The notes: a model not told the origin generated them from the letters alone. DNA of 64,000 bases from an uncultured Lachnospiraceae bacterium (GCA_902789175.1 CADANF010000004.1:35987-99986); one strand, 5' to 3'; numbered from the stretch's first letter, positions 23,355 to 34,871 are shown. A program made the numbers and translations.

Positions 23355-26300
23355 ATGGGTTGGAATAAAGGTCAGCAGGCGGTCTTGGACAGCCTTCAAA
23401 ATGATAAAAATGTACTTGTTTCAGCTGCTGCTGGATCAGGTAAAACTGCAGTTTTGGTACAGAGGATAATCGATACTGTAAAAGAAAAAAAAGCAGGGAT
23501 AGATGAGATACTGGTTGTAACATTTACAAGGGCCGCAGCGGCTCAGATGAAAGGAAAGATCGTAAAGAAATTAGAGGAAGCTGCAGAAAACTGTGAAGAT
23601 GAAGAATTAAGTAAGTATCTTTATAAGCAGCTGGGACTTTCTTCTAATGCAGATATCTCAACAATAGACAGCTTCTGTAACCGGGTTGTAAAAGAAAATT
23701 TTAATAAGATAGGTATAGATCCGTCTTTTTCTACATTTGATCAGGGAGAGATAAAGCTTTTAAACAGTGACATTTTAGATGAGACTATGGATCAGCTTTA
23801 TAAAGATGATGAAGAAGTGCGTAAAGTTGTTGCGGCATTTTTAAAAAGAGGGATAGACGACAGTGATTTTAAGGAAGTGATCCTTAATATCAATAGAATT
23901 TCAGATGGATTTGCAGATCCTGACAAATGGCTTAAAGAGTGCGAGACCCTTCCTGAAGTACTTACAGATGAAGATATCAATCAGCTTCCCTGGGTTAAAA
24001 AACATGTGGAAGATATTAAGAAAAGAATAGAATGTTTTATCAAAGAGTATAAGGAAGCTATAGATTATTTAGAGGGACTTGCAGAATTTGAAACGGATAA
24101 GAAGACTCTTAATCAGATTGATAAGCTGATAAATCTGCTTAGGGAGGATGAAGAATTCCTTACTTCTTTTGTTATTGCTAATTCATTAAGAGCAATGCAG
24201 GTAGCAATAGAAAATCATGAAAAATGGGGAAGGATGCCTGTTACAGGGAGAATATCTGATATCAAGTGGATAAAAGATATGAGAAAAAACTGTAAGGAAA
24301 CATTTGAAAAAGGGAAACTTCTTTTCTTTAGTGAAGAAGAGATAAGAGATGAGCTTAAAGCAATTGTTCCTATAGTGAATAATCTTTTAAAGTGCGTTAA
24401 CTGTTTCAGAGCAAATCTGATGGAAGAAAAGAAGAGGCTTAGAAAGTATGAATTCAGCGATATAGCTCATTTTACTTATAATGCACTTTTTGATAAAGAA
24501 GCTAATGCTCCAAGTACGCTGGCAAAAATATATTCTGAGAAATATAAATATATTTATATCGATGAATATCAGGATAGTAGTGATATGCAGGAAAATATCC
24601 TGAACAGTGTTGCAAGGAAAGATGAAAATGGAAATATCTATAATATTTTCATGGTAGGTGATGTAAAGCAGAGCATCTATAGATTTAGACAGGCTCGTCC
24701 TCAGCTGTTTCTTTCAAAGGAAGATAAATATTTAAGTGATGATCTTTGCGGGACAATCCTTTATCTAAATATGAATTACAGATCCAGTAAGGAAATTCTT
24801 GATGGAGTAAATTTCATATTTGATAAGGTAATGAGAAAAGATTTTGGTGGCATTGAATATGATGAAAATGTAAAACTGAATGCTCCGGATAAAGAAATCT
24901 ATGATGTGAATTTTCCAGTCCCAGAGGAAGAGATACTTACTTCTGGAAAACCAGAGATACTTTTTGTAAAGAAAGAGGCTGCATCTTCTGAGACAGGGGA
25001 GATTAAAGAAGAGGCAGAATCTAAAGATAAGAAAGAGACGGAATCTTCTAAGGATGGTAAAGATAAAGAAGAGGAAGAAAAAGAAGAATTAAAATCGGAA
25101 AAAACATTGGCTGAATTAGAGGCTTCTGTAATAGCTGACAGGATAGACGAACTTATCAATGGAGATAAGCCTTTATATATAAGAAATGAGGAATATGATC
25201 CTTCTAAAGGAAATGGCCGTTTTAGAAAAGCTGAATATAAGGATGTGGTAATACTTCTTCGAAGCATAAGAAATATAAAGGAAATAACTTCGGCATTAGG
25301 TTATAGAAAGATTCCTGTGGCTGTAGATGATGACAGTGAATTCTTTGATGCAGTGGAAATACTTACTATAATAAGCATCCTTAAATGTATTGATAATGTA
25401 AGGCAGGACGTGCCTTACGCATCATTTCTGCTTTCAAAGATAACAGGAATTACAGATGATGAGATGGCTTATGTTGTTTCTAAAGTAAAGGTAGATAATA
25501 TTTATCTTTATGACAGAACAAAGAAGTTTATGGATGAGTATATTAATTCTGATTTTGAAAGAGAAAGGATGATCGCTGGGAAGATTAAAAAGGCTCTTGA
25601 TCTTATCAGGCGTTGGAAGAAAGTTAAGAGATATATCACTATTGCAGAACTCCTGGAAATAATCTATAGAGATACGGATTATGATATCTATGTTTCGGCC
25701 ATGCCGGAAGGAAATAAGAGACTTAGCAATCTTATATCTCTTAAGAGACATGCTGAAAATTTTGAAGCAGGAAATAATAAGGGACTGTTTGATTTCTTAA
25801 GATATATAGAGAAATTAAAAGTCCATAGTCCTGAGTTTTCGAATAATTCAGGTCTTAAAGAGACTGGCAATGTGGTACATATTACTACTATCCATAGTAG
25901 TAAAGGACTCGAATACCCTGTGGTATTTGTATCCAAGTTAGGTAAAAAGTTTAATGAAAATGACCAGAAAAAAGCGGTAGCTGTCAGTGCTGATTATCAT
26001 GTTATCCCACAAAAGATAAGAGAGATCGGCGGAAGAATAAGACTTAAAGAAGATGGGTTATTTAGAAAAGCCATTAATGAAATGGATAAAAGAGAAAATT
26101 TATATGAAGAGCTTAGAATACTCTATGTTGCATTTACCAGAGCAAAAGAAAAGCTTATCCTTACAGGAACATATGAAGTTCATAAGAATGATAATAAAGG
26201 ACTTAAATATAGTCAGCTTGTAAATGCCACAAGCTATATGGATTTTATAAGACCTGTCATTCGTGACTATGAGGAGGAGATCACTTCCTATTTTGATATT

Positions 26301-27581
26301 AAGATAATGGATAGTTCAGAGTTTGTTACCGGCGCTGAATATAAAAGAGCAGAGGCCTCTGTTGAAAGAAGTAAGAATATCCAGGATATAGAAAGAACTC
26401 TTGGTGCAATAGAGGTGCTGAAAGAAGATAATGAAAAGATAAAAGAAGAGGAGAAGAGGATAAAGGAAAGATATGAATTTGTTTATCCTCAGTGGAAGGC
26501 ATGTAGGACGAAGGCTAAGATGTCGGTGTCGGAAATCAAAAAATATAATATGTCTCAATCGGAGAAGATGTCTCAATCGAGAAATGGCCCATTGGCTGAC
26601 GGCCCATCGACTGACGGCCCATCGACTGACGGCCCATCGACAGATGTTCCTCCGGCTGCTAAGGATGCAGCCTTCGAAACATCTGTCTCTGAGGCTATGT
26701 CAGCCGAGAGAACGTCAGCTGATGTGTTATTATCCGAGAGGCATATTCCTAATGAGCTGATTTCCGAAACATCTGTCTCTGAGGCTATGTCAGCCGAGAG
26801 GACGTCAGCTGATGAGTTACCACCCGAGAGGACGTCAGCTGATGTGTTATCATCCGAGAGGCATATTCCTGATGAGCTGATTTCCGATACCGAAGGCTCC
26901 GCCGATAGGGCTTCGATGACTGGTGAGAGGTCGGGGGCGAGGTATGGTACTTTGATGCATAAGGTGATGGAGTTATTGCCATTTAGGGAGATTAAGGATA
27001 AGGACTCATATAAGAAGTTGATCAGTGAGATCATTGATTCGAAGGAGTTTACGGATGGCGATAGAGAGATCATAAATGTATGGAGATTTATGAATTTCTA
27101 TAGTGATGACCCGGCGTCTCTTATTCAGAGGATGATAAAGGCGGATAAGAAGGGATATCTTTATAAGGAAAGACAGTTTGTAGCTGGAATTCCAGCGGAT
27201 GAACTTCCTTTTGATGCACCGCTTTATGAAGCGGCATTACTGGAATCTGACGAAGATCCGGGAGATGGAGGAAGGGTGTATTTAGACCTTTCTGATATAA
27301 GAGATAACTTAAGTCATGAAGATGTTGTGATACAGGGAATCATAGATGGTTACTTCTATGAAGAATCTTCTGATGGAAAAATGAGTGTAATTCTGTTAGA
27401 TTATAAAACAGACAGTGTAAAGGATGGGGCAAGTCTGGCTGATCTTTACAGGTCACAAATGTATCTCTATGCCCATACATTAGAGGACATTACAAAATTA
27501 CAGGTTAGTGATATAATTCTATATGGCTTTAAAAAAGGAATTGGCGAAGTAAAAGTTAATATAGATAAATATAGGAGATGA
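23355..27581 (+). CDS. addA: AddAB helicase-nuclease subunit A
   Basis: About 1408 aa, roughly 170 longer than typical AddA. UvrD-type helicase motifs are present: [10 protein letters not shown] at 23-32, DEYQDSS at about 401, [11 protein letters not shown], and [13 protein letters not shown]. The nuclease motif LLDYKTDS is at about 1347-1354, and [14 protein letters not shown] starts that domain. The extra length comes from a Lys/Glu-rich insert (about 535-585) and a Ser/Pro/Glu repeat linker (about 1070-1190) between helicase and nuclease. ATG 23355 is chosen because it follows GAGGAG at the end of addB; upstream in-frame codons lie inside addB. Confidence 0.95.
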   Translation: MGWNKGQQAVLDSLQNDKNVLVSAAAGSGKTAVLVQRIIDTVKEKKAGIDEILVVTFTRAAAAQMKGKIVKKLEEAAENCEDEELSKYLYKQLGLSSNADISTIDSFCNRVVKENFNKIGIDPSFSTFDQGEIKLLNSDILDETMDQLYKDDEEVRKVVAAFLKRGIDDSDFKEVILNINRISDGFADPDKWLKECETLPEVLTDEDINQLPWVKKHVEDIKKRIECFIKEYKEAIDYLEGLAEFETDKKTLNQIDKLINLLREDEEFLTSFVIANSLRAMQVAIENHEKWGRMPVTGRISDIKWIKDMRKNCKETFEKGKLLFFSEEEIRDELKAIVPIVNNLLKCVNCFRANLMEEKKRLRKYEFSDIAHFTYNALFDKEANAPSTLAKIYSEKYKYIYIDEYQDSSDMQENILNSVARKDENGNIYNIFMVGDVKQSIYRFRQARPQLFLSKEDKYLSDDLCGTILYLNMNYRSSKEILDGVNFIFDKVMRKDFGGIEYDENVKLNAPDKEIYDVNFPVPEEEILTSGKPEILFVKKEAASSETGEIKEEAESKDKKETESSKDGKDKEEEEKEELKSEKTLAELEASVIADRIDELINGDKPLYIRNEEYDPSKGNGRFRKAEYKDVVILLRSIRNIKEITSALGYRKIPVAVDDDSEFFDAVEILTIISILKCIDNVRQDVPYASFLLSKITGITDDEMAYVVSKVKVDNIYLYDRTKKFMDEYINSDFERERMIAGKIKKALDLIRRWKKVKRYITIAELLEIIYRDTDYDIYVSAMPEGNKRLSNLISLKRHAENFEAGNNKGLFDFLRYIEKLKVHSPEFSNNSGLKETGNVVHITTIHSSKGLEYPVVFVSKLGKKFNENDQKKAVAVSADYHVIPQKIREIGGRIRLKEDGLFRKAINEMDKRENLYEELRILYVAFTRAKEKLILTGTYEVHKNDNKGLKYSQLVNATSYMDFIRPVIRDYEEEITSYFDIKIMDSSEFVTGAEYKRAEASVERSKNIQDIERTLGAIEVLKEDNEKIKEEEKRIKERYEFVYPQWKACRTKAKMSVSEIKKYNMSQSEKMSQSRNGPLADGPSTDGPSTDGPSTDVPPAAKDAAFETSVSEAMSAERTSADVLLSERHIPNELISETSVSEAMSAERTSADELPPERTSADVLSSERHIPDELISDTEGSADRASMTGERSGARYGTLMHKVMELLPFREIKDKDSYKKLISEIIDSKEFTDGDREIINVWRFMNFYSDDPASLIQRMIKADKKGYLYKERQFVAGIPADELPFDAPLYEAALLESDEDPGDGGRVYLDLSDIRDNLSHEDVVIQGIIDGYFYEESSDGKMSVILLDYKTDSVKDGASLADLYRSQMYLYAHTLEDITKLQVSDIILYGFKKGIGEVKVNIDKYRR
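26596..26885. repeat. nested tandem repeats inside the addA linker
   Basis: A 15-bp unit (CTGACGGCCCATCGA) is repeated at 26596, 26611 and 26626. A 90-bp unit at 26676-26765 recurs at 26766-26885, where an extra 30-bp duplication (GAGAGGACGTCAGCTGATG type) has occurred inside it. All units are multiples of 3, so the frame is kept. The GC content is higher than in the flanking gene. Confidence 0.9.
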
Positions 27582-27586
27582 TAATA

Positions 27587-28078
27587 ATGCGCACAGAAGA
27601 AGAAAAGGAAGGAATAAGCCTTCTTGGAAATCAACATATAAATTATCCACAGGATTATGATCCATCAATCCTTGAAACATTTATTAATAAGCATCCGGAA
27701 AATGATTATTTTGTAAAGTTCAATTGTCCTGAGTTTACAAGCCTTTGTCCTATTACAGGACAGCCGGATTTTGCGACTATCTATATTTCATATGTACCTG
27801 ATGTGAAAATGGTAGAAAGCAAGTCTCTTAAGCTTTATCTTTTTAGTTTTAGAAATCATGGAGACTTTCATGAGGACTGTGTAAATAAGATAATGAAAGA
27901 TCTTATTAAACTTATGGATCCTAAATATATTGAAGTCTGGGGAAAGTTTACTCCACGCGGAGGCATTTCCATAGATCCATACTGTAACTATGGACGTAAG
28001 GGCACAAGATGGGAGGAGGTTGCATTTGACAGACTTTCTCATCATGATATGTATCCGGAAAAGGTGGATAACAGATGA
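27587..28078 (+). CDS. queF: 7-cyano-7-deazaguanine (preQ0) reductase
   Basis: About 163 aa, the short unimodular QueF. It reduces preQ0 to preQ1 with NADPH for queuosine tRNA modification. The nucleophile is C54 in [12 protein letters not shown] and the general acid D61; the QueF motif [15 protein letters not shown] is intact. Start ATG 27587 fits AGGAGA at 27573; the ATG at 27578 lies in that site. It follows addA by 5 bp and overlaps folC by 4 bp. Confidence 0.95.
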   Translation: MRTEEEKEGISLLGNQHINYPQDYDPSILETFINKHPENDYFVKFNCPEFTSLCPITGQPDFATIYISYVPDVKMVESKSLKLYLFSFRNHGDFHEDCVNKIMKDLIKLMDPKYIEVWGKFTPRGGISIDPYCNYGRKGTRWEEVAFDRLSHHDMYPEKVDNR

Positions 28079-29394
28079 CATCATATGAAGAGGCGGTAAG
28101 CTATATACTGGATATCCCTAAGTTCGCTGGAAAGACAGGACTTGATAATTTAAGAAATTACATGGCATATATGGGAAATCCTGATAAAGGACTTCGTATA
28201 GTTCATATTGCAGGAACTAACGGTAAGGGATCAGTCACAGAGATGCTATCATCCATTTTAAGGGAAGCAGGACTACATGTAGGAACATTTATCTCTCCTC
28301 ATTTAGAAAAGATAAATGAAAGAATCTCAGTGGATGGAGTTAATATTTCGGATGAGGATTTTGTAGAGGCATTCGATAAGGTTATGCAGATATATAAAGA
28401 TCATAAGGAAGATGGACTCGTTCATCTTTCTTTCTTTGAGTATCTTTTTGCCATGGCTATGGTTTATTTTGAAGAAAAATCTCTGGATTATGTGATCCTT
28501 GAAACAGGTCTTGGAGGCAGGCTGGATGCTACAAATATTGTAAGTCCGGTGCTGAATATCATAACCTCTATAGGAATGGACCATATGCAGTATCTTGGAG
28601 ATACCATTGAGATGATAGCGGCAGAAAAAGCCGGTATAATTACAAGCAATGTGCCGGTTATATTTAATACAGGCAGTGATATTGCTGATGATATCATCAT
28701 TGGTAAATGTGAGATAAAAGACGTTGATCTATATATCGATTCAGGGGATACAAATGTTGAGATAATAAAGGCAGATGCTGGAAAAATTGATTTTTCATTG
28801 AAGAATAGTTATTATAGTTATGATAATCTGAGGCTTCGTACCCCTGCTTTATATCAGATAAAAAATGCAGAGTCAGCGATCATGGCTGCTCATCTGCTTT
28901 TAAAAAAGACGGACAAGAGAGTCCTTAATGAGGCGGTTTACAGGGGAATATATAATTTTAAATGGGCTGCAAGAATGGAATATTTAAGAGAAAATCTTAT
29001 AATTGATGGAGCTCATAATGAAGATGCAGCAAAAGTATTTGTAGAGACTGCAAATAACATTTTTGAAAAAGGAAGCTGGAGAAAAAAAGCAATTCTTTTT
29101 GCTGTGTCAGCCGATAAAGATTATGATTCAGTGATAAAGATCATTTCAGAAGGATTTGACCCGGATAAGGTTTTCATTACACAGTTTAATTCTGATAGAA
29201 CACTGGATACAGATTCAGTAAGAGAAACCTTTGAGAAATATTTTTATAAATATGACATCACAGTTTATGAGAATCTGGATGAAGCCGTTGAAATGCTTAA
29301 TAACATACCGGAAGATGAAATTTTATTTGCTGTAGGTTCCCTGTATCTTGCAGGAGAACTTCGTGAAAAGATGGAAATGAAACAGACATCTTAA
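28075..29394 (+). CDS. folC: folylpolyglutamate/dihydrofolate synthase
   Basis: A 439-aa FolC, a Mur-ligase-type enzyme that adds glutamate to folates using ATP. Seen: P-loop [15 protein letters not shown] (about 45-59), [25 protein letters not shown], and IDGAHNEDA, all characteristic. Its start overlaps the queF stop as ATGA, so translation is probably coupled. Confidence 0.95.
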   Translation: MTSYEEAVSYILDIPKFAGKTGLDNLRNYMAYMGNPDKGLRIVHIAGTNGKGSVTEMLSSILREAGLHVGTFISPHLEKINERISVDGVNISDEDFVEAFDKVMQIYKDHKEDGLVHLSFFEYLFAMAMVYFEEKSLDYVILETGLGGRLDATNIVSPVLNIITSIGMDHMQYLGDTIEMIAAEKAGIITSNVPVIFNTGSDIADDIIIGKCEIKDVDLYIDSGDTNVEIIKADAGKIDFSLKNSYYSYDNLRLRTPALYQIKNAESAIMAAHLLLKKTDKRVLNEAVYRGIYNFKWAARMEYLRENLIIDGAHNEDAAKVFVETANNIFEKGSWRKKAILFAVSADKDYDSVIKIISEGFDPDKVFITQFNSDRTLDTDSVRETFEKYFYKYDITVYENLDEAVEMLNNIPEDEILFAVGSLYLAGELREKMEMKQTS

Positions 29395-29405
29395 AAAGGA
29401 GAAAT

Positions 29406-29543
29406 ATGATAGATTTTGATGAAGAGATAAAAAGATTTCAGCCTAGTCTTGAAGTTAGTCAGGCTGAAGACGATATATTAAAAAACGATCTGAAGGATAT
29501 TACAGATATCGTACTTCAGATGACTGAGAACCTTAGAGGATAG
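29406..29543 (+). CDS. 45-aa acidic protein between folC and TPR gene
   Basis: Begins MIDFDEEIKRFQPSLEVS and ends MTENLRG. AAAAGGAG lies 5 bp before the ATG, and the gene fits exactly between folC (11 bp) and the next ORF (3 bp). Good ribosome site and tight spacing argue for a real gene. Predicted helical and acidic; function unknown. Confidence 0.65.
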   Translation: MIDFDEEIKRFQPSLEVSQAEDDILKNDLKDITDIVLQMTENLRG

Positions 29544-29546
29544 AAT

Positions 29547-30779
29547 ATGGCAGTAAGAGAAAGATGCCTCTACTGTGGTTCTCCTGTAAGTACTAATGGT
29601 TATTGTACCAGTTGCAGACTTAGTCAGGATTTCCTCAGAAAAGCAATCAATACATCTAAATACTATTATAATATGGGACTGGATAAGGCGAGAGTAAGGG
29701 ATCTTTCGGGAGCCATAGATTCTCTTAAGTCTTCTCTTCGATATAATAAGAACAACACTCTTGCAAGAAACCTGCTGGGACTTATCTATTATGAGATGGG
29801 CGAGATAGTGCCGGCTCTTAATTGCTGGGTTGTAAGTGTAAATATCAATCCGGGTAAGGATAATCTTGCAGTGAGATATTTAAAGGAATTAAGAGATGAT
29901 CCCTCAACTCTTGAAAATGCCAGTACAACTGCAAGAGAATTTAATCTTGCTTTAGAGCATGCAAAAAGATATGATATTGATCTTGCTATGATCAATCTGA
30001 ATAAAGCAGTATCCCTTAATCAGAATTTTATTAAGGCACATCTTCTTATGGCTCTTATCTATATTGGTAAGAACAGAGGTGGAATGGCGCGCAAATGTCT
30101 TGCTCATGTTATGAGTCTGGATAGGACTAATCCTACAGCGCTTCATTATCTTAGAGAATTAGGTGAGTCTGAAGAAAATATTACCAGAATGGCAGATTCC
30201 TACGGTGAGACGGAAGAACTCTTTAATTACTACGGAGTTGAAGAGGAGAAAGAAAAAGACAAAAGACCTTCAAAGATGGTATACCCAAGACAGGAAAAGG
30301 GTAAGAGAAATCAGGAATCAGTTTATAAGAGATATAAGGAACTTAACTTGGCAAGATATTCCAATATTTATATGATAGCAGGTATAATACTTGGGATAGT
30401 AGTATGCTATTTCCTTATAATCCCATCTGTAAGAAAAAATTACAATGAAAAGCTGGGTACTAGAGAGCAGTCATATATAAAAGAATTATCGTCGAAAAAT
30501 TCCGAGATTGAAAGTCTTAACAGCACTGTTAAAAGTTTAAATGAAAAGGCTTCAAAAACTGATGCATCAAGTGTAGATAAGGATCAGGAGATCAGTGATC
30601 TTAAGGAAGAAGTTAGTCAGTTAAAGAAGAAATTAGGCGAGAGTTCCAAAACTGCAGATGAAAAGGGTGACGGTAATGCCGCAGGAGAAGGTGATAATTC
30701 TTCTGCAGAAGATGGAAATTCGGCACAGGAAACAAAAAATAATGAAGCTGATGTGAACGATTTCCTTCCTGAAGAGTAA
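29547..30779 (+). CDS. zinc-ribbon, TPR and coiled-coil membrane protein
   Basis: A 410-aa protein. The N-terminal zinc ribbon has C7, C10, C20 and C23. TPR-like helices fill about 35-210 (repeated NLAVRYLKELRDD-type units). One membrane helix is at about 270-292 (MIAGIILGIVVCYFLIIPSV), then a Lys/Glu/Ser-rich coiled coil and an acidic tail after about 310. The zinc ribbon and TPR part would be cytoplasmic and the coiled coil outside. Function unknown; likely a scaffold in an envelope process. Confidence 0.8.
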   Translation: MAVRERCLYCGSPVSTNGYCTSCRLSQDFLRKAINTSKYYYNMGLDKARVRDLSGAIDSLKSSLRYNKNNTLARNLLGLIYYEMGEIVPALNCWVVSVNINPGKDNLAVRYLKELRDDPSTLENASTTAREFNLALEHAKRYDIDLAMINLNKAVSLNQNFIKAHLLMALIYIGKNRGGMARKCLAHVMSLDRTNPTALHYLRELGESEENITRMADSYGETEELFNYYGVEEEKEKDKRPSKMVYPRQEKGKRNQESVYKRYKELNLARYSNIYMIAGIILGIVVCYFLIIPSVRKNYNEKLGTREQSYIKELSSKNSEIESLNSTVKSLNEKASKTDASSVDKDQEISDLKEEVSQLKKKLGESSKTADEKGDGNAAGEGDNSSAEDGNSAQETKNNEADVNDFLPEE

Positions 30780-30837
30780 TATTTTAGGAATTATCAGATG
30801 GATTCAAACAAAGAATCAGAGTATATTACATTAAGAC

Positions 30838-31974
30838 ATGGATAAAAAAACGAAAGATCAAATTAAGATGCTTATGCAGCGAGGCATTTTGCCGGCATTA
30901 TATAGGCATTATGAAAAGAATACAGAGGTTAAGAAAGGGAAGATCCTTTTTGCGGATTCAAACCAGAAGGGTTTATCAAATGAGATGAAACCAGTATATA
31001 TGGCTTTGAAAAAGCTGGGATACAGACCCGAAATCTATACTGGAGATATAAGAAAGATGAAACCTGCCATGGTATTTCGTTTCATGAAGACATTTATGAA
31101 AAAATATGCTGAGGCAGAATATGTCTTTATAACCAATTATTTCGTACCGGTTTCTTCCTGCAATAAGAGAGAAGAGACTAAAGTAATCCAGCTTTGGCAT
31201 GCGGCAGGGGCCTTAAAGAAGATGGGTTATGATGCCGGGGATGATATTCCTTCGTATTATAAGGGAGAACCTGCCAAGAATTTTGATCTTGTAACTGTTT
31301 CTTCACCATATTGCAGTCAGTTCTTTCAGTCAGCGTTCAGACTGAAAGAAGAAAATGTAAAAGCGACAGGTATAGCCAGAACAGACTTTTATTATAATAA
31401 AAGGATGAATGATAAGAAGATAGAGAATTTCTATTTCAGATATCCTAAAGCAAAAGGAAAAAAGATTTGTCTTTATGCGCCTTCGTTTGTTGGAAATGCA
31501 ACAGATCCAAAGTGCATAGGCATTGAAGACGGGATAGTGGATATATTTAATGATATGCAGGATGAATGGTTTTTATGTGTGAGTCTTCATCCTCATTTAA
31601 GAAAGAACTATCCGGAATATAATATGTGCCTTAAGACAGAAGATATATTTCCGGTGGCAGATCTTCTTATTACAGATTATTCATCAGTTGTATTTGATTT
31701 CTCGTTATATGATAAGCCGACGCTTTTCTATGTTCCGGACTATGATGAATATAAGAAAAAAAGAGGTTTTTATAATGATCTCGAGACATTGCCGGGAAAA
31801 ATAGTTAAAGATAAAAATGAATTATATGATATAATTAGTAGCGGCAAATATGAAATAGATTCGGCAAGTATGAAAGCATTTAAAGAGAAATACCTTAGTT
31901 CCTGTGATGGAAATGCAACCAGACGGATACTTAAAGAAATAGGAATTTTAAAGGAAGGTAATGATAATGGATAA
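30838..31974 (+). CDS. CDP-glycerol glycerophosphotransferase family protein
   Basis: A 378-aa TagB/TagF/TarF-like protein, peripheral on the membrane, that would transfer glycerol- or ribitol-phosphate units to a lipid-linked or sugar acceptor. Typical motifs are IQLWHAAGALKKMGY, YAPSFVG, LHPHLR, and LLITDYSSVVFDFSLYDKP. The ATG has only a poor ribosome site. It overlaps the next gene by 8 bp. The exact acceptor cannot be told. Confidence 0.85.
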   Translation: MDKKTKDQIKMLMQRGILPALYRHYEKNTEVKKGKILFADSNQKGLSNEMKPVYMALKKLGYRPEIYTGDIRKMKPAMVFRFMKTFMKKYAEAEYVFITNYFVPVSSCNKREETKVIQLWHAAGALKKMGYDAGDDIPSYYKGEPAKNFDLVTVSSPYCSQFFQSAFRLKEENVKATGIARTDFYYNKRMNDKKIENFYFRYPKAKGKKICLYAPSFVGNATDPKCIGIEDGIVDIFNDMQDEWFLCVSLHPHLRKNYPEYNMCLKTEDIFPVADLLITDYSSVVFDFSLYDKPTLFYVPDYDEYKKKRGFYNDLETLPGKIVKDKNELYDIISSGKYEIDSASMKAFKEKYLSSCDGNATRRILKEIGILKEGNDNG

Positions 31975-32533
31975 GAATTTGATCAATTTTTTGAAAAAAG
32001 ACAATAAAGCACTTATTGTTCCTATATTTATGATATTATTTGGAATACTTTTTATAGTTAAGAGAGCTGGCGTTCTGTCATTTGCGGTTCAGCTTATAGG
32101 TGTATTTTTTATAGTTGCAGCGGTGGTACTTGGATTTTCGCTTATTGCAGCATTTGTACCATCAGCAGTTATTTTTGCAGTGATACTCCTGGCAGTGGGA
32201 ATAATGTTCCTTGCAAATCCTGGAGATCTGATAAAATTTGTTATCATGATCGTAGGTCTTACTATCATGATCAACGCAATCTTAAGAATCTTTGAGGCGA
32301 AAGCGCTTAGAGGAAAAGATAAAGACTTTATGAAATATATTGCAAATGACATCTTAACAGCAGTACTTGGATTTGTATTATTCTTCCTTTCAGGAACTGT
32401 GGCAGATGCAGTATTTATCATAATAGGAATTATTATGACAGTCCTTGGTTTATCAAATATTTACACAGCTTATAAGGTATATAAGGGTGGAAGATTTGTT
32501 GACGACGGATCAGACGTTGTGTGGGAAGAATAA
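31967..32533 (+). CDS. HdeD-like (DUF308) multispan membrane protein
   Basis: About 188 aa with roughly six membrane segments in pairs (for example VPIFMILFGILFIVK and FAVQLIGVFFIVAAVVLGFS), the DUF308 repeat pattern. AAGGAAGG lies 8 bp before ATG 31967. Function unknown; HdeD is linked to acid stress in enterobacteria, which should not be carried over here. Confidence 0.8.
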   Translation: MDKNLINFLKKDNKALIVPIFMILFGILFIVKRAGVLSFAVQLIGVFFIVAAVVLGFSLIAAFVPSAVIFAVILLAVGIMFLANPGDLIKFVIMIVGLTIMINAILRIFEAKALRGKDKDFMKYIANDILTAVLGFVLFFLSGTVADAVFIIIGIIMTVLGLSNIYTAYKVYKGGRFVDDGSDVVWEE

Positions 32534-32556
32534 GTATTTAATTAGGGAGGTTTAAA

Positions 32557-33678
32557 ATGGCACGTTCAATAGGCGGAGGTGGTGGAGGCCACTCATCTTC
32601 ACATTCATTTGGAGGAGGAAGAAGTTCTGGAGGAAGTCATTCTTTTGGAAGTTCAAGTTTTAGATCCAGCAGTCACAGTTCTGGGCATAGAAGTATAGGT
32701 GGAAGCAGCTTCAGCAGTGGAAGAAGCTACAATAGTTACAGACCATCCAGCAGAGGACCAAGAAGAACAGGTGGCTATTATGGTGGACCTACATATTACA
32801 GAGGACCAAGACGTAGAGGGGGGGCTTCATCAACAGGATGTGGAGGCTGCCTGACTTCTGTTTCAATGTTCATTATAATTCTCATCCTTCTTGCAGCTTT
32901 TGGTGGAACCAAAGGAAATGGAAAGAGTTATAATTCAAAGCAGGGCCTTGGTAGAACAAAGTATACAGGAGCTGTAGACTCAAGCAAGGGTTATTATCTT
33001 GATGACAGTACGCCATATGAGGGCGAGGTTTATATAGATAAAGGAAATGAGAGATATCTCATTTCAGGATTTTCAGAATTCTACAATGATACAGGTGTTT
33101 ACCCTTTTCTCTATGTAGTGGATGATTATCCAAATAAGTCAGAGTATGAAGGTTTTAACAATTATGAAGAGAAAGTTTATGATGATCTTTTTGGAGATTG
33201 TGCAGGTAATCTTCTCTTTGTATATGTTGGAAATGAACAGGTTTTCTATACAGCGGCAGGAAATGGAACTGGCGAGATAGTAGATGCTGAATCATTTGAA
33301 GTTATAGAGTCAAATATCCTTTCAAAATGGAGTGAGGACGATCTGGCTAAGACATTTGGATATGGTCTTTCAGCAGCTGGTAATAGGATCATGGCTGAAA
33401 GCAAGGCTCAGACAGTTATGAAGTCAAATAAGCACAAGGTTTCCATAACACTTATTGTTGTAGCAGGCGGTATTGTGGTGATCCTTATCGGTAAGAACTG
33501 GTGGGAGAAGAAGAAAAAAATCCAGAAGGAAGAAGATGAAAGACTTGAGAAGATCTTAAAAGAGCCTCTTAAGAAATTTGAAGATGGAACTCTTGAAGGT
33601 CTTTCAACAAAGTATGATAAAACACCTGCTTCTTCAGAAAAATCAGGTAATTCTGATAATAAGGGAATGACATTATAA
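32557..33678 (+). CDS. Gly/Ser-rich TPM-like membrane protein
   Basis: A 373-aa protein. The first 90 residues are almost all Gly, Ser, Arg, His and Tyr (MARSIGGGGGGHSSSHS style). A membrane helix lies at about 101-119, a globular domain resembling TPM/YgcG in the middle (VYPFLYVVDD, LLFVYVGN), and a second helix at about 289-308. The C-terminal tail is charged. The RBS GGGAGG is strong. Likely at the cell envelope; role unknown. Confidence 0.75.
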   Translation: MARSIGGGGGGHSSSHSFGGGRSSGGSHSFGSSSFRSSSHSSGHRSIGGSSFSSGRSYNSYRPSSRGPRRTGGYYGGPTYYRGPRRRGGASSTGCGGCLTSVSMFIIILILLAAFGGTKGNGKSYNSKQGLGRTKYTGAVDSSKGYYLDDSTPYEGEVYIDKGNERYLISGFSEFYNDTGVYPFLYVVDDYPNKSEYEGFNNYEEKVYDDLFGDCAGNLLFVYVGNEQVFYTAAGNGTGEIVDAESFEVIESNILSKWSEDDLAKTFGYGLSAAGNRIMAESKAQTVMKSNKHKVSITLIVVAGGIVVILIGKNWWEKKKKIQKEEDERLEKILKEPLKKFEDGTLEGLSTKYDKTPASSEKSGNSDNKGMTL

Positions 33679-33708
33679 ATGTACGCCTTAAGGCGCACAG
33701 GAGTAAAG

Positions 33709-33746
33709 AAAAGCCATGGCATAGTGATATGTGCCATGGCTTTTTA
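33709..33746. terminator. bidirectional terminator
   Basis: AAAGCCATGGCA pairs exactly with TGCCATGGCTTT, flanked by A on one side and T on the other. It separates two converging genes. A small palindrome GCGCCTTAAGGCG-like at 33681-33697 lies just upstream. Confidence 0.85.
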
Positions 33747-33785
33747 AATGATACTGTAGGTCATATACTTTCTAAGCAGTAAATA

Positions 33786-34871
33786 TCAGAGTTTCTTACA
33801 AATGCAGTTCCTTCCGCAGGACTTTGCCTTATAGAGAAGGGAATCAACTTCTGACATCATGTGGGTAAGATCTGTATAATCAGAACAGTGGATAAGACCT
33901 CCGCTGATGGTGATAGGAGTATCTTTTTCTTCCCATTTTAACTTTTCACAATTGAATCTTATTTTGTCGGTGCGCTTATAAGCTTCATCGTTATTCTTTG
34001 CATGCATGAAGTAGATAAATTCTTCACCACCATACCGGGCCACTATCTCTCCAATGTCTTCATTAGTAAAGCGTTTTATCTCTCCGGCTACAATACGAAG
34101 AGCTTTATCTCCAAACTGATGACCGTAGGTATCATTTACCTTTTTGAAGAAATCAATATCAAACATAGCTATATAATTGGAGTGGGAAAAAACATCTTCT
34201 CCCATAGCTTCTAAAGAATCATAGAGAAATCTTCTGTTGGAAATACCCGTTAAGGCATCATGAGTTGAGGCGCGCTGAAGCTCTTTTAAAGCTTCTAAGT
34301 TCTTTGCTCTTTCTTTATTATAGGCTCTGAATATAAGAGACATCAGGATATATATAAAGAGAGCACAGATTATAAAAGAAATTGAATAGTCAATAGTTGT
34401 ATAATCCTGAGTAACCTTAGGGATAAATAATATATCTTTATCAAGAATGTAATAGGAAAGGATTATATTACCAACATAATAAAAGGTAATGGTAAGAAAA
34501 ATGATGATCCTTTTTTTCCCAGACAAAGAAGGTACTATAATGGCGGTTGCCGCCAGCATATAAAGTGGCATTCCTGACTTAAGTGCACCATTAAAGAAAA
34601 AACTTAAAGGTATGAATACAAATAAAACAATGAAATAAAGAAGGGACTTTGCTTTTTTTATATTATGAAAAACATAGGCTATTATAAATGTCGCAACGCA
34701 GCATACGTCAACGCCTAAAAGAAGGAGTATGGCATATTGACTGATGTTCTCAAATATGGTAAATAAAGTGGAAAAAACTAAAAGCACAGTCGAAGAAATA
34801 AGAATGATAAAAAACATTCTATCGTCAAAAGATGTCTGTTTATAATAAAGTTCTTTAAGTTTTTTAATCAT
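33786..34871 (-). CDS. membrane-bound GGDEF diguanylate cyclase
   Basis: A 361-aa protein. Six hydrophobic segments in the first 180 residues form a membrane sensor; a GGDEF domain follows with THDALTGISNRRFL at its start, FDIDFFKKVND, and the active site ARYGGEEF (GGEEF at about 281-285). It should make cyclic di-GMP. No EAL domain and no clear RxxD inhibitory site were seen. Confidence 0.93.
   Translation of the reverse strand: MIKKLKELYYKQTSFDDRMFFIILISSTVLLVFSTLFTIFENISQYAILLLLGVDVCCVATFIIAYVFHNIKKAKSLLYFIVLFVFIPLSFFFNGALKSGMPLYMLAATAIIVPSLSGKKRIIIFLTITFYYVGNIILSYYILDKDILFIPKVTQDYTTIDYSISFIICALFIYILMSLIFRAYNKERAKNLEALKELQRASTHDALTGISNRRFLYDSLEAMGEDVFSHSNYIAMFDIDFFKKVNDTYGHQFGDKALRIVAGEIKRFTNEDIGEIVARYGGEEFIYFMHAKNNDEAYKRTDKIRFNCEKLKWEEKDTPITISGGLIHCSDYTDLTHMMSEVDSLLYKAKSCGRNCICKKL

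Noticed and set aside
26573-27073. Minus-strand 166-aa repeat-rich ORF inside addA
   Set aside because: Shadow of the in-frame addA linker repeats; addA continues in frame on the plus strand.
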